A stretch of 64,000 nucleotides of DNA, taken from the NCBI GenBank assembly GCA_012519205.1, contig JAAYQR010000019.1, positions 44,216 to 108,215 of the forward strand. Direction: 5' to 3'. The translations under genes were made by a program, and so were the position numbers. The notes beneath the pieces are model-generated. The model saw only the letters and a list, made by a program, of their open reading frames with translations, was not told where the DNA came from and made no database searches. This document shows, piece after piece, positions 54,390-63,840 of the stretch (position 1 is the stretch's first letter; every line of letters begins with the position of its first letter). This stretch comes from Candidatus Epulonipiscium sp. GTDB taxonomy: Bacteria > Bacillota > Clostridia > Lachnospirales > Defluviitaleaceae.

Positions 54390-55393
54390 ATGTCAGAGAT
54401 AAGAAAAGACATTGTTACAGGAGTCTGGACAATAATAGCACTAGAGAGAGGTAAAAGACCCTATGATTTTGAAAAGCAATCAGTTATAAAAAATCATGAA
54501 GTTTGTCCTTTCTGTGTGGGAAATGAAGAGGAAACTCCCCCAGAAGTACTGGCATATAGAACCAAGCAGGGAGAGCCTAATAATTCAAATTGGAAAGTAA
54601 GAGTAGTTCCTAATAAATATGCTGCATTAAAGGAGTATAAGGCAATAGAAACCATAAAAGGTTTTTATGAAACAGTTACGGGATATGGTATTCATGAAGT
54701 ATTGATTGATTCACCAAAACATGAAGATACTATTGGTAGTATGTCCCATGAGCAATTGGAGCTAGTCTTAAAAGCCATTGGGGAACGTCACCAAGCCATT
54801 AGGTTAGATGAAAAGATAAAATACATTCAGGTTTTTAAAAATCAGGGGGCAGAGGCAGGGGCATCCCTACAGCATCCCCATTGGCAAATAATAGGTGTCC
54901 CATTAATTCCCGAATATCAAAAAAAGTTTTAAAAGGAAGTAAAAAATATTATCAAGAACATGGAAAGTGTGTTTATTGTGAAATGCTTAGGTATGAACAA
55001 AGTGCGAAAGTGAGAATTATTCAAGATAATAAGTATTTTGTTTCCTTTGCTCCTTATGCATCTAGATTTTGTTATGAAACATGGATAATGCCAAAGCAGC
55101 ATATATATGATTTTGGGGGGCTTAAAGAAGAACATATAAAATACCTAGCCCGCATTTTAAAAGATTTGATACAAAGATATGAAAGTGTGTTTGAGGGAAT
55201 ATCCTATAATGTTTGTTTTTTAGGTCCATCCCAAGAACCCAGTACAGAAAAAGATTTTCATTGGCATATGCAAGTAATTCCACGTTTGGGGAATCTAGGG
55301 GGATTCGAACTTAGCACGGGCTCTTATATTAATCCTACTCCCCCCGAAATGGCAGCGGAGACATTAAAAAAGGTAATAATTAAGAAAAGATAA
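54390..55393 (+). pseudogene. galT: Galactose-1-phosphate uridylyltransferase-like gene, frameshifted in an A run
   Basis: The first part (ATG 54390, after GGGGGTAGAAGG) has CPFCVGNEEETPPEVLAY, NKYAALKEY and the HIT-type active site HPHWQ (in GASLQHPHWQIIGVPLIP). It then ends at QKKF and a stop. The second part continues with SKKVLKGSKKYYQEHGKCVY and CEMLRYEQ, WIMPKQHIYDFGGLKEE and FHWHMQVIPR. A seven-A run at 54919-54925 needs one more base to join them. The repaired product is about 334 residues, the usual GalT length. The active site has HPHWQ rather than the common HPHGQ. It is the first of a two-gene set with the glycogen synthase gene. Confidence 0.8.
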
Positions 55394-55413
55394 ATAATAT
55401 TTTGGAGGATAAT

Positions 55414-56870
55414 ATGCAAAAATCAGGGTTAAATATATTATTTGTTATTTCAGAAGCGGCCCCTTTTGCTGTAACAGGCGGTTTAGGTGATTTTGGAGGT
55501 ACATTGCCTCTTGAAATTGCTTCTCTAGGATGCGATATTCGTATTGTAATGCCAAAGTATAGAAGTATTAAGAATGAATTTATAAATTCTATGGAATATG
55601 TAACAGATTATCCTGTTAATTTGGATTGGCGAAAACAGACAGTTATAGTTAGAAAACTGGATTTGAATTATAAAAATAAAACAGAGGTTCCCAGTTATTT
55701 TATCGATAATGCCTATTATTTTGATAGAGAACAGATGTATAGCAACCCTGATGATGCCGAAAGATTTGCTTTTTTTGTAGGGCGGTACTTGAAATGCTCC
55801 CAAAGATTGACTTTAAACCGGATATAATTCATTGTAATGACTGGGAGTGTGGTCCTATATGTATTTTATTAAGGGAACAATACAAATCTATGGAGTTTTA
55901 CAAAGATATAAAAACTGTCTTTACCATACATAATTTGCAATGGCAAGGGAATTTTCCAAGAGACACCTTAAGTATATTAGGTTTGGGGGAAGAATTTTAT
56001 AATCCTGATAGCTTGGAGTTTTATGGGAGTGTTAATTATATGAAGGCAGGTATTCTATACAGTGACCTATTAACAACTGTTAGCCCAACCTACGCAAAAG
56101 AAATACGAACGCCCGAATATGGTCATGGTTTAGATGGAGTCATAAGAAAAAGACAAAAGGATTTGCGCGGTATAATAAATGGGATAAGTTATAGAGTTTA
56201 TAATCCTGAGACTGATATGGATATATATAAGAGGTACACCCACCATTTTATAGGAGGAAAAAAAGAAAATAAACGAGAATTCCAAAAGGAAATAGGATTA
56301 GAAATAAGGGATGACATTCCATTAGTAGGGATGGTTTCACCCCTATCAGACAAAAAAGGCTTCGATTTAATAGAGGAAAGTATAGAGGAAATCATAAAAA
56401 TGGACCTCCAGCTGGTTATCCTAGGGACTGGGGATCCAATTTATGAAGATTTGCTTCGATCAATTGAAAAAAAGTTTCCATATAAAATGAGAGCAATTAT
56501 TACTTATAATCTAGAAGTAGCAAAAAAAATATTTGCTTCAACGGATATTTTTTTGATGCCTTCTAAATTTGAGGCTTGTGGTTTAAATCAAATGATTGCC
56601 TTAAGATATGGTGCTATACCATTAGTTCGGGAAACGGGGGGATTGATAGATACAGTAGAGCCCTTCAATCATCAATATCTTAAAGGAAATGGATTTGTAT
56701 TTAAAGAGCATTGTAAAAGGTCAATGATTTTCGCTCTTAACGAGGCCATAGCACTTTATGAAAAGGATAAGGAAACTTGGAACAAATTGGTTGAAAGGGC
56801 AATGAATCAAGACTTCTCTTGGACAGCATCTGCTAAAAAGTATGTCGAATTATATAATGAATTAGCTTAA
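55414..56870 (+). pseudogene. glgA: Glycogen/starch synthase-like gene, frameshifted in a T run
   Basis: GT5-family glycosyltransferase that uses ADP-glucose to elongate glycogen. The N-terminal part has ILFVISEAAPFAVTGGLGDF and ends in YLKCSQRLTLNRI by a shifted frame. The second part has MLPKIDFKPDIIHCNDWECG, GIVYMKAG-like (VNYMKAGILYSDLLTTVSPT), YAKEIRTPEYGHGLDGV, FLMPSKFEACGLNQMIALRY and ETGGLIDTVEPF. The seven-T run (55770-55776) needs one more base to give AFFCRAVLEMLPKI, the family consensus. The repaired length is about 485 residues, the normal GlgA length. Start ATG 55414 after GGAGG. No other glg genes are in the window. Confidence 0.82.
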
Positions 56871-56893
56871 GATATAAGATAATGATATTTTTT

Positions 56894-56926
56894 ATCTAGA
56901 TGAGTAAAATTTATCTAGATTTTTTT
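56894..56926 (+). terminator. Rho-independent terminator
   Basis: A 12-bp stem with two G-U pairs: ATCTAGATGAGT (56894-56905) with ATTTATCTAGAT (56909-56920) around a 3-base loop, followed by six T. It closes the galT-glgA unit. Confidence 0.75.
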
Positions 56927-57049
56927 ATGACTTGTGTTATGATAATATATATAAAAATCATTATTATGGATGTACATTTATATGTTTATATTCCTAAAAT
57001 GTTTCTTGTTATTACCACATCCAAACGGTATAAATAAGGAGTGGATTAA

Positions 57050-59095
57050 GTGATTTCAAATTATAATATAAAAGAAGATGAATTGGTTTTTAGCCTAGAT
57101 ATTGGTACAAGAACAGTAATGGGTATTTTGGGTTTCCAGAAAAACACAGACTTTGTTGTAATTGCTACTGCAACAGTGGAACATGAATCAAGGGCCATGA
57201 TTGATGGACAGGTTCATGACATATCTAAGGTGGCTAATGCTGTTTTAAAGGTTAAAAATTCCCTAGAAAAGAAGGTAGGAATAGAATTAAAGGAAGTGGC
57301 TATTGCTGCTGCGGGAAGGGTTTTAAAGACATATTTAACTAAGGTATGGCAAGACCTAGATGAAGAGAAAGAAATTCAAAAAGATACAATTAAAGGTTTG
57401 GAACTCAAAGGAATAGATGATGCACAATTAAAATTAAAAGAAGACTTAAACAATGCCGACATAGAGTACTTCTGTGTGGGTTATTCTGTAGTGAATTATT
57501 ATCTTAATGATTACATTATTACTAATTTGGAAGGGCATAAAGCAAAAAAAATAGGTGCCGATGTATTAGCCACATTTTTACCCAAAATCGTTGTGGATAG
57601 CCTTTATGCAGTTATGGAGAAGGTTGGATTAGAGGTAGCAAATCTAACGCTAGAGCCAATTGCGGCTATAAATGTTGCCATACCTGAAAACCTGAGGTTG
57701 TTAAACTTGGCATTGGTGGATATAGGAGCAGGGACATCTGATATTGCCATTACAAGAGAGGGAACAGTGATAGGATACGGCATGATACCTATTGCAGGTG
57801 ATGAGATAACGGAAAAAATTATACACAAGTACTTAGTTGATTTTCAGACTGCTGAAAAAATAAAATTTCAAACTGAAAATAAAAAAGAAATCTCATTTCT
57901 AGATATATTAGGATTGCCTCACACAGTTTCCTGTGATGAAGTATTAGAGATTATTGAACCGGCGGTCAACCGTCTAGCAGAAGAAATCTCTACAAAGATT
58001 TATGCAGTTAATGGGAATAAACCTCCTAATGCGGTTTTCTGTGTAGGTGGTGGAAGTCAAACATATGGACTTACAGAGAAAATAGCTGATAATTTGAAAA
58101 TACCAAGGGAAAGAGTAGCGGTTCGAGGAGGAAAGTCATTAATTAATGTTGTTTATGAATGCGAACCTTTGGAGTATCCCGATGTTATTACTCCCATAGG
58201 AATTTGTGTTACATCTATTATACAAAAGGGTTATGATTTCATTGAGGTAAAGGTTAATAAGGAAGTAGTTAAACTTCTTAATACAAAGAAATTAACCCTT
58301 ATGGATGCAGGTCTGCAAAAAGGTTTTGACCATACCAATCTATTAGGTAGAAAAGGCGATTCAATTATTTTTAGATTAAACAGACAAAGAAAAAAGGTAT
58401 GGGGTGAGTCGGCTATACCGGCAGAGCTATATATTAATGGAAAAGAGGCTAGTTTAGATACTCTCATTCATTCTGGAGACGATATATTGATACAAGCTGC
58501 AGTTAATGGTAATAAGGCCATAGCCTTCATTAAGGATTATATAAGTGAAATCAATCCTAAACAAGTTAAAGTTAATGAAATGGACATGGAGCTTCCGGTT
58601 ACATGTATTTTAAATGGGCAAGTAGTAGATAAAGATACCCAAATACATAATGATGATGAAGTCGAAATACTCGAAGTAGATACTATTAGAGATTTAGCTA
58701 AATATGCGGATATTTCCCTTGAAAATAAAATAATCTTTGCAAATGATGTGGAAGTAGATGCAGCTTATATTATAAAAGACGGTGATAGGATAGAGTTTGA
58801 AGTAGAAAAAGAGGACAGAGCATTTTTTCTAGATGCAATAAAAAATGAAAATACAAAGAACACTATTAGAGTTAAGGTTAATAATGAAGATGTAGTCATG
58901 AATGGTAATAAAAAGGAATATATTTTTGTAGATGTCTTTAACTTTATTGATTTTGATTTAAAAAATCCCCAAGGAAATGTGGTTTTGAAACTAAACGGAA
59001 GAAGAGCAGCATTTACTGATGTTATTAACCAGGGGGATAATATAGACATATATTGGGATAAAACAAATAAGTCGAATAGGATGGAGAACATATGA
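57050..59095 (+). CDS. FtsA-like ASKHA ATPase protein with C-terminal repeat extension
   Basis: A 681-residue protein. Residues about 10-395 form the FtsA/PilM-like actin fold: ATP motifs FSLDIGTRTVMGILG (14-28), LVDIGAGTSDIAI (222-234) and CVGGGSQTYGLTEK (331-344). An SHS2/1C-type insert lies at about 90-180. Residues 396-681 hold at least four copies of a pattern of the type xNGxx then about 10 residues and GDxIxI: near 460-482, 519-541, 561-584 and 646-668. The repeats look like small beta-grasp or S4-like units. GTG start after AAGGAGTGG. The next gene overlaps its stop by ATGA. It is a clostridial FtsA paralogue by architecture; no ftsZ is nearby. Confidence 0.8.
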   Translation: MISNYNIKEDELVFSLDIGTRTVMGILGFQKNTDFVVIATATVEHESRAMIDGQVHDISKVANAVLKVKNSLEKKVGIELKEVAIAAAGRVLKTYLTKVWQDLDEEKEIQKDTIKGLELKGIDDAQLKLKEDLNNADIEYFCVGYSVVNYYLNDYIITNLEGHKAKKIGADVLATFLPKIVVDSLYAVMEKVGLEVANLTLEPIAAINVAIPENLRLLNLALVDIGAGTSDIAITREGTVIGYGMIPIAGDEITEKIIHKYLVDFQTAEKIKFQTENKKEISFLDILGLPHTVSCDEVLEIIEPAVNRLAEEISTKIYAVNGNKPPNAVFCVGGGSQTYGLTEKIADNLKIPRERVAVRGGKSLINVVYECEPLEYPDVITPIGICVTSIIQKGYDFIEVKVNKEVVKLLNTKKLTLMDAGLQKGFDHTNLLGRKGDSIIFRLNRQRKKVWGESAIPAELYINGKEASLDTLIHSGDDILIQAAVNGNKAIAFIKDYISEINPKQVKVNEMDMELPVTCILNGQVVDKDTQIHNDDEVEILEVDTIRDLAKYADISLENKIIFANDVEVDAAYIIKDGDRIEFEVEKEDRAFFLDAIKNENTKNTIRVKVNNEDVVMNGNKKEYIFVDVFNFIDFDLKNPQGNVVLKLNGRRAAFTDVINQGDNIDIYWDKTNKSNRMENI

Positions 59096-60762
59096 ATAGG
59101 TTTGAATTTCTTGAGAAACGATATACTCACATTCATATAGGCTTTTTATTGATTATGTTAATCCATTTAGAATTAAGTAAATGGATAGGTATATCAAAAG
59201 ATATTGGGATGAACTTCTTTCTCTTAATTGCGGGATTAATAGCTATGATTATAAAGATTTATGTCCTCGAAAAGGATATTTTAAAGAAAAATCATTTATA
59301 CGTTTTATTTAAGGCAATAGAGCTATTGATCGCCGCTGGATTTGTCTATTATAGTGATAGGGTTTCTGTAATGGGAGTAGTGGTATACCTATTATTTCTT
59401 ATAGAGATTATTTCTGTTCATGAAGCCCTAAAAAGCATACGATTTAAAGATATACTTTGTTATTTTATACCTTTAATCCTAATGAGCGCCTTTATCCTTA
59501 GAAAAGATTTTTTTTCCTACGAAAATATCGTCAAAACTACTTTTATTATAGTAGTTAGTATAGCAATAATTTATAGTATTAAATGGATGCTTGACGGTAT
59601 CGAAAAAGTAATAAAACAAGATAAAGATTTATTAGAAAGTGTTAGAAATAAGAATGAAGAGTTAATAAAAGTTAAAGAACATTTAGAAATTGCTAATAAA
59701 GAATTAGAAAAACAAAAAGAAGAGATGAAAATAACCAGCGATAATTTTAGGAATAGTGTGGCTGAGTTATTTATCCTAAGAGAAACAAGTACATATATTG
59801 GTTCAATTCTCGAAATACGGCAGCTTTTAGAGGTAGTCTGTGACATGATATTGGGCATTATGGGGGTGGATACCTGTTCCATTATTGTTTATGATGAAAA
59901 AGATGATACTTTAGATTTTCATATAAAGAGTATATATAACAAAGAAATTATAGAAAAGTTCAAAGAAAATGTGTGGAGCAGTTCCCTCCAAAAGAGGATA
60001 AAAGATAAGAAAATTCTAATTGACAATCATTCAAAGACAAAGAAATATGGATTTTTAGAAGGAAGAGAAGTAGGCTCCTTCGTAGCAGTTCCCCTATATA
60101 AGGGTAATAAATCCTATGGCCTTATTTTAGCAGAACATAGTTTGGACAATTATTTTTCGACTAGTAGCACTGATCTTTTTAAAGCCGTATCCATGCAAGT
60201 TGCAATAGCTATTGAAAATGCGAAGCTATATGAACAAATGGAGGATATGGCTGTAAAAGATGGGCTTACAAAAATTTATAATAGAATGTATTTACAAAAT
60301 ATCATGCCCCAATTATTAGATGATGCAAAAAACAAAAAACAATCTATAGCAGTATCAATATTCGATATTGACCATTTTAAAAGATTTAATGATACCTACG
60401 GTCATATTTTTGGAGATGAAGTCATAAAGTTGGTTGCTAAGCTGGGGCAAAACAAGGTAAATATATATGGAGGTATTATCGCTAGGTATGGTGGAGAAGA
60501 ATTTATTATGATTTTCCCTAATATAAGTCTAAAAAAGGCAGCAACTATCATAGAGGAATTACGAAGGGAAATAGAAGAATTTGAACTGAAAAAAGGGAAC
60601 AAAAAAGCAAAAATTACGGCAAGCTTTGGTGTTAGCGGATACCCTGAAATAGCTTCTAGTGTTGGGGAACTTATAAGGACTGCAGATGATGCAATGTATC
60701 TATCTAAGAATAATGGCAGAAATTGTGTAACAGTAGCAACAACTGGTATGAATGATGAATAA
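59092..60762 (+). CDS. Membrane diguanylate cyclase with GAF and GGDEF domains
   Basis: A 556-residue protein. About five to six membrane helices occupy residues 1-165, then a coiled coil (about 175-220) and a GAF domain (about 220-375; LELREIRQLLEVVCDMILG-type core, SFVAVPLYKGNKSYGLILAE). The C-terminal GGDEF domain has the active signature ARYGGEEFIMIFP, with IFDIDHFKRFNDTYGHIFGD upstream. The inhibitory RxxD site that usually lies five residues before GGEEF is not seen (IYGGIIARYGGEEF). It should make c-di-GMP in response to a ligand. ATG 59092 overlaps the FtsA-like stop, indicating coupled translation. Confidence 0.9.
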   Translation: MNRFEFLEKRYTHIHIGFLLIMLIHLELSKWIGISKDIGMNFFLLIAGLIAMIIKIYVLEKDILKKNHLYVLFKAIELLIAAGFVYYSDRVSVMGVVVYLLFLIEIISVHEALKSIRFKDILCYFIPLILMSAFILRKDFFSYENIVKTTFIIVVSIAIIYSIKWMLDGIEKVIKQDKDLLESVRNKNEELIKVKEHLEIANKELEKQKEEMKITSDNFRNSVAELFILRETSTYIGSILEIRQLLEVVCDMILGIMGVDTCSIIVYDEKDDTLDFHIKSIYNKEIIEKFKENVWSSSLQKRIKDKKILIDNHSKTKKYGFLEGREVGSFVAVPLYKGNKSYGLILAEHSLDNYFSTSSTDLFKAVSMQVAIAIENAKLYEQMEDMAVKDGLTKIYNRMYLQNIMPQLLDDAKNKKQSIAVSIFDIDHFKRFNDTYGHIFGDEVIKLVAKLGQNKVNIYGGIIARYGGEEFIMIFPNISLKKAATIIEELRREIEEFELKKGNKKAKITASFGVSGYPEIASSVGELIRTADDAMYLSKNNGRNCVTVATTGMNDE

Positions 60763-60792
60763 TAGAGAATAAAAGAGCAAAGGAGAAGTATA

Positions 60793-62004
60793 ATGTCGAA
60801 AGAATTTATGCCCACAGAAGATGGTTTTTATGGAGAATTTGGGGGGAGATTTGTACCAAAAGAACTAGAAAAGGTTCTTGATGAAGTAACCAATGCATTT
60901 ATGGAATATAAGGATAATCCTGAGTTTGTTAAAGAACTGGATTACTATTTTTCAGAATATATTGGAAGACCTAATCCTCTTTATTATTGTGAAAAACTCA
61001 CTAAAAAAATGGGTGGGGCAAAGATTTATTTAAAAAGAGAAGATTTAAATCATACGGGGGCCCATAAAATCAACAATGCCATAGGTCAAGTTTTACTTGC
61101 AAAAAGGTTGGGCAAAAAAAGGATCATTGCAGAAACAGGGGCAGGACAGCATGGGGTAGCTACAGCAACAGCCTGTGCCTTGTTTGACATGGAATGCATT
61201 ATCTATATGGGGGAGATTGACATAAAACGTCAGGCTCTTAATGTATTTCGAATGGAACTTTTAGGGGCAAAGGTAGAGTCCGTAACTAAGGGGACAAAAA
61301 CTCTAAAAGATGCTGTAGATGTAGCTTTAGAGGATTTAGTTAAGAATCATGAAAACACCTATTATATGCTAGGTTCGGCAGTAGGTCCACATCCGTATCC
61401 ACTAATGGTTAGGCATTTTCAAAGTATAATCGGTAGGGAAGCGAGGAATCAGATTTTAAACATTGAAAACAGACTTCCTGATTATGTTGTTGCTTGTGTA
61501 GGGGGAGGAAGTAATGCTATCGGCTTATTTACACCCTTCTACAATGATGAAAATGTAAAAATTATAGGGGTTGAGCCTGCCGGAAAAGGAATTGAAACGG
61601 GAATGCATGCGGCTTCGATATCTGTTGGAAAACCTGGAATTATCCATGGCTTTAAATGTTATACCTTAAGTGACGAAAATGGAGAACCTCTCCCCGTACA
61701 CTCTGTAGCTGCAGGGTTGGATTATCCAGGGGTAGGACCTGAACATAGTTTTTATAAGGCCAGTGGCCGTGGGGAATATGTGTACATTACCGATAAAGAA
61801 GCCCTAGATGCCTTTGTAGAACTATCTAGAGTAGAGGGAATTATTCCAGCTATAGAAAGTTCCCATGCCGTGGCATATGCAATGAAACTTGCAAAACAGA
61901 CCAATCCTGGGGAAATCATGATTGTTAATTTATCAGGTAGGGGAGACAAGGACGTTCAACAGGTAGCAGAAATGGTTGAGGGCGGAGAATACACCATAAA
62001 ATAA
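60793..62004 (+). CDS. trpB: Tryptophan synthase beta chain (orphan TrpB)
   Basis: PLP enzyme that condenses indole with serine to form tryptophan. The PLP Lys is K92 in [10 protein letters not shown]114 is in AETGAGQHG, the general acid-base residue. The phosphate loop is [14 protein letters not shown]. The family start [14 protein letters not shown] is intact, with 403 residues. No trpA or other trp genes are near; stand-alone TrpB enzymes exist that use free indole. GGAGAAG precedes the ATG. It follows the cyclase gene after 30 bases and ends in the hairpin at 62041. Confidence 0.95.
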   Translation: MSKEFMPTEDGFYGEFGGRFVPKELEKVLDEVTNAFMEYKDNPEFVKELDYYFSEYIGRPNPLYYCEKLTKKMGGAKIYLKREDLNHTGAHKINNAIGQVLLAKRLGKKRIIAETGAGQHGVATATACALFDMECIIYMGEIDIKRQALNVFRMELLGAKVESVTKGTKTLKDAVDVALEDLVKNHENTYYMLGSAVGPHPYPLMVRHFQSIIGREARNQILNIENRLPDYVVACVGGGSNAIGLFTPFYNDENVKIIGVEPAGKGIETGMHAASISVGKPGIIHGFKCYTLSDENGEPLPVHSVAAGLDYPGVGPEHSFYKASGRGEYVYITDKEALDAFVELSRVEGIIPAIESSHAVAYAMKLAKQTNPGEIMIVNLSGRGDKDVQQVAEMVEGGEYTIK

Positions 62005-62040
62005 TTGTTTATTAAGACAATGCAAGTTAATAAATTCTAA

Positions 62041-62074
62041 AAAAGAGGCTAAAATATAAAGGTAGCCTTTTTTT
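62041..62074 (+). terminator. Rho-independent terminator after trpB
   Basis: AAAAGAGGCTA (62041-62051) pairs with TAGCCTTTTTT (62063-62073) with one G-U pair around an 11-base loop, the right arm running into T. Confidence 0.7.
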
Positions 62075-62102
62075 AATGGATTAATTTGATAATATTTTAA
62101 AG

Positions 62103-62990
62103 GTGGTGCAAATTATAGACATTATCGATACAATTGCCCTATTTGGCATTGATGGTGTTGGAAGAAGAACTATATACAAAATATCAAAGCAACATCCAAA
62201 GGATAAATTAAATCCCAGGTGTATACAAGATATATTATCAGAAAGGTCCATATTCCCATCCCTTAAAGAAATTAGTAAAGCTTATGAATATGCCGAGCAA
62301 ATCATAGAGAGTACTATAAAAAGAAATATACATATACTAACCATCCAAGATGATAGATTTCCATCAGCCCTTAAGGTGATTCCTAACCCACCTATTCTAT
62401 TATTTATTCGCGGGGATTATAAATTTATTAATAAAGAAAAATCCTGTATTGCAGTAATAGGAACAAGACAGCCTACATCCTATGGCAGGGATATCTCTAA
62501 AATGATTGGAGAATATTTGGCTCAAAAGAAGATGGCTGTAGTTAGCGGTTTAGCAGTAGGATGTGATACAAAAGCCCATATAGGATGTTTGCAGGGAAAG
62601 GGAAAGACTGCTGCAGTACTTGCCCATGGCCTTGATATGATATACCCTTATGAAAATAAGAGGCTATCAGAGGAAATAATAAGCTCAGGTGGATGTATAA
62701 TAAGCGAATACCTCCCCAAACAAATACCCCAACCCTATACCTTTATTGAAAGAAATAGAATACAAACTGGTCTAAGCCAAGGGTTAATAGTCATTGAGAC
62801 TGAAAAAACAGGGGGAACCATGCATACAGTTCAATTTGCCTTAAAACAAAACAAGAAAATAGGATGTATAAAATATCCTGATTCATTTAAAAAGTATAAA
62901 AAACTAGGCGGAAATGAAAAAATATTAAAGGATACATACACTATCCCTATTAAAAATTACAGGGATATCGATTACTTTATAAATGCCTAG
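62103..62990 (+). CDS. dprA: DNA-processing protein DprA
   Basis: A 295-residue protein of the DprA/Smf family, which binds incoming single-stranded DNA and loads RecA in transformation. The Rossmann domain (about 90-290) has AVIGTRQPTSYGRDISKMIG, MAVVSGLAVGCDTKAHIGCL, AAVLAHGLDMIYP, and IERNRIQTGLSQGLIVIETE with the GGT motif (GGTMHTVQFAL). A short helical N-terminal region precedes it. The C-terminal winged-helix domain of longer DprA proteins is missing. It is not next to topA as it is in many Firmicutes. The start is likely GTG 62103, with AAAGGTGG directly upstream and overlapping; the spacing is unusual, so the start is uncertain. Confidence 0.88.
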   Translation: MVQIIDIIDTIALFGIDGVGRRTIYKISKQHPKDKLNPRCIQDILSERSIFPSLKEISKAYEYAEQIIESTIKRNIHILTIQDDRFPSALKVIPNPPILLFIRGDYKFINKEKSCIAVIGTRQPTSYGRDISKMIGEYLAQKKMAVVSGLAVGCDTKAHIGCLQGKGKTAAVLAHGLDMIYPYENKRLSEEIISSGGCIISEYLPKQIPQPYTFIERNRIQTGLSQGLIVIETEKTGGTMHTVQFALKQNKKIGCIKYPDSFKKYKKLGGNEKILKDTYTIPIKNYRDIDYFINA

Positions 62991-63109
62991 AATATCTTAA
63001 TTGAATCCACTTTTTATTTTTAGATTTTTAAAGATTATAAACCTTGTCAAATATAGAATTGAAGATTTAGAAATATATATTTAAAAAATAGAATTAAGGA
63101 ATGAAGAAT

Positions 63110-63490
63110 ATGTCATCAAATAGGAGGCGCTCCCATATTCATTTTGTTAAACAATACAAAAATCAAACACAAGAATATACGGGGACAAGAATTGTAATTT
63201 TTATAAAAGAAAAAGGTATAAAAAATATAATTGATCTTGATAAATTTCATATTCATAGATATAAAAGACCAAAGGATAAAAGGTATACTGTATCTAGGTG
63301 GAAACATATTCATTGTGATATACCGGAGGTCATAAAAAAGCAGATGATAAATGAAAGTGAATGCAAAAAATATAAAATGATACATATTTTATATGAATCT
63401 CCTAGCAGACATTTAGAAGATTACATAGAAGAAACATTGATAGAACAAAACATTGTTCTTTCGAAAGAAATAAAAAATATGAAGTATTGA
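63110..63490 (+). CDS. Small basic protein of unknown function
   Basis: A 126-residue protein, strongly basic and rich in Lys, Arg, His and Ile, beginning MSSNRRRSHIHFVKQYKNQT. It has no signal peptide or membrane segment and no Cys cluster that I recognise as a known motif. It ends ...KEIKNMKY. The ATG at 63110 has AAGGA (63096-63100) 9 bases upstream; ATG 63101 abuts that site. A DNA- or RNA-binding role would fit its charge but is not supported by any motif. It lies between dprA and the ACT-domain gene. Confidence 0.5.
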   Translation: MSSNRRRSHIHFVKQYKNQTQEYTGTRIVIFIKEKGIKNIIDLDKFHIHRYKRPKDKRYTVSRWKHIHCDIPEVIKKQMINESECKKYKMIHILYESPSRHLEDYIEETLIEQNIVLSKEIKNMKY

Positions 63491-63570
63491 TTACATCGGA
63501 TGAAATGTGCTAAACTATGAAGAAGTGTAAAAAAGATATAAAAACTCATTTTTATGTATGGAGGTATAAA

Positions 63571-63840
63571 ATGAAAGGGATTATTACAGTAATTGGCAAG
63601 GATAGGGTAGGAATTATCGCAAAAGTATGTACCCTTCTTTCAGAAAAAAATATCAACATTTTAGATATATCTCAAACTATCGTTCAAGATTTTTTTAATA
63701 TGATGATGATTGTGGATTTATCTAATTCTGTAGAGGGTTTTGGCAAATGTGAAGATGATTTAAAAGATTTAGGAGATGCAATTGGTGTTGTGATTAAACT
63801 TCAAAGGGAAGAAATTTTTAATAGCATGCATAGAATCTAG
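63571..63840 (+). CDS. ACT domain-containing protein (UPF0237 type)
   Basis: An 89-residue protein consisting of an ACT domain: MKGIITVIGKDRVGIIAKVC, TLLSEKNINILDISQTIVQD, FFNMMMIVDLSNSV and a C-terminal half with DLGDAIGVVIKLQREEIFNS. This is the short UPF0237-like form; such genes often precede a DUF711 (PFL-like) gene, which would be beyond the window edge. The start is ATG 63571, with GGAGG (63560-63564) 6 bases upstream; an in-frame ATG at 63517 has no site. ACT domains commonly bind amino acids, so regulation by an amino acid is plausible. Confidence 0.9.
   Translation: MKGIITVIGKDRVGIIAKVCTLLSEKNINILDISQTIVQDFFNMMMIVDLSNSVEGFGKCEDDLKDLGDAIGVVIKLQREEIFNSMHRI

Noticed and set aside
54881..54932. 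Overlap between two galT-like frames as a real gene overlap
   Set aside because: The N-terminal stretch of the second frame (MANNRCPINSR) is not family sequence; the two frames join at the A7 run as one gene.
55794..55827. Two separate glycosyltransferase genes with overlapping ends
   Set aside because: Adding one T at 55770-55776 restores the glycogen synthase consensus FFCRAVLEMLP across the junction.
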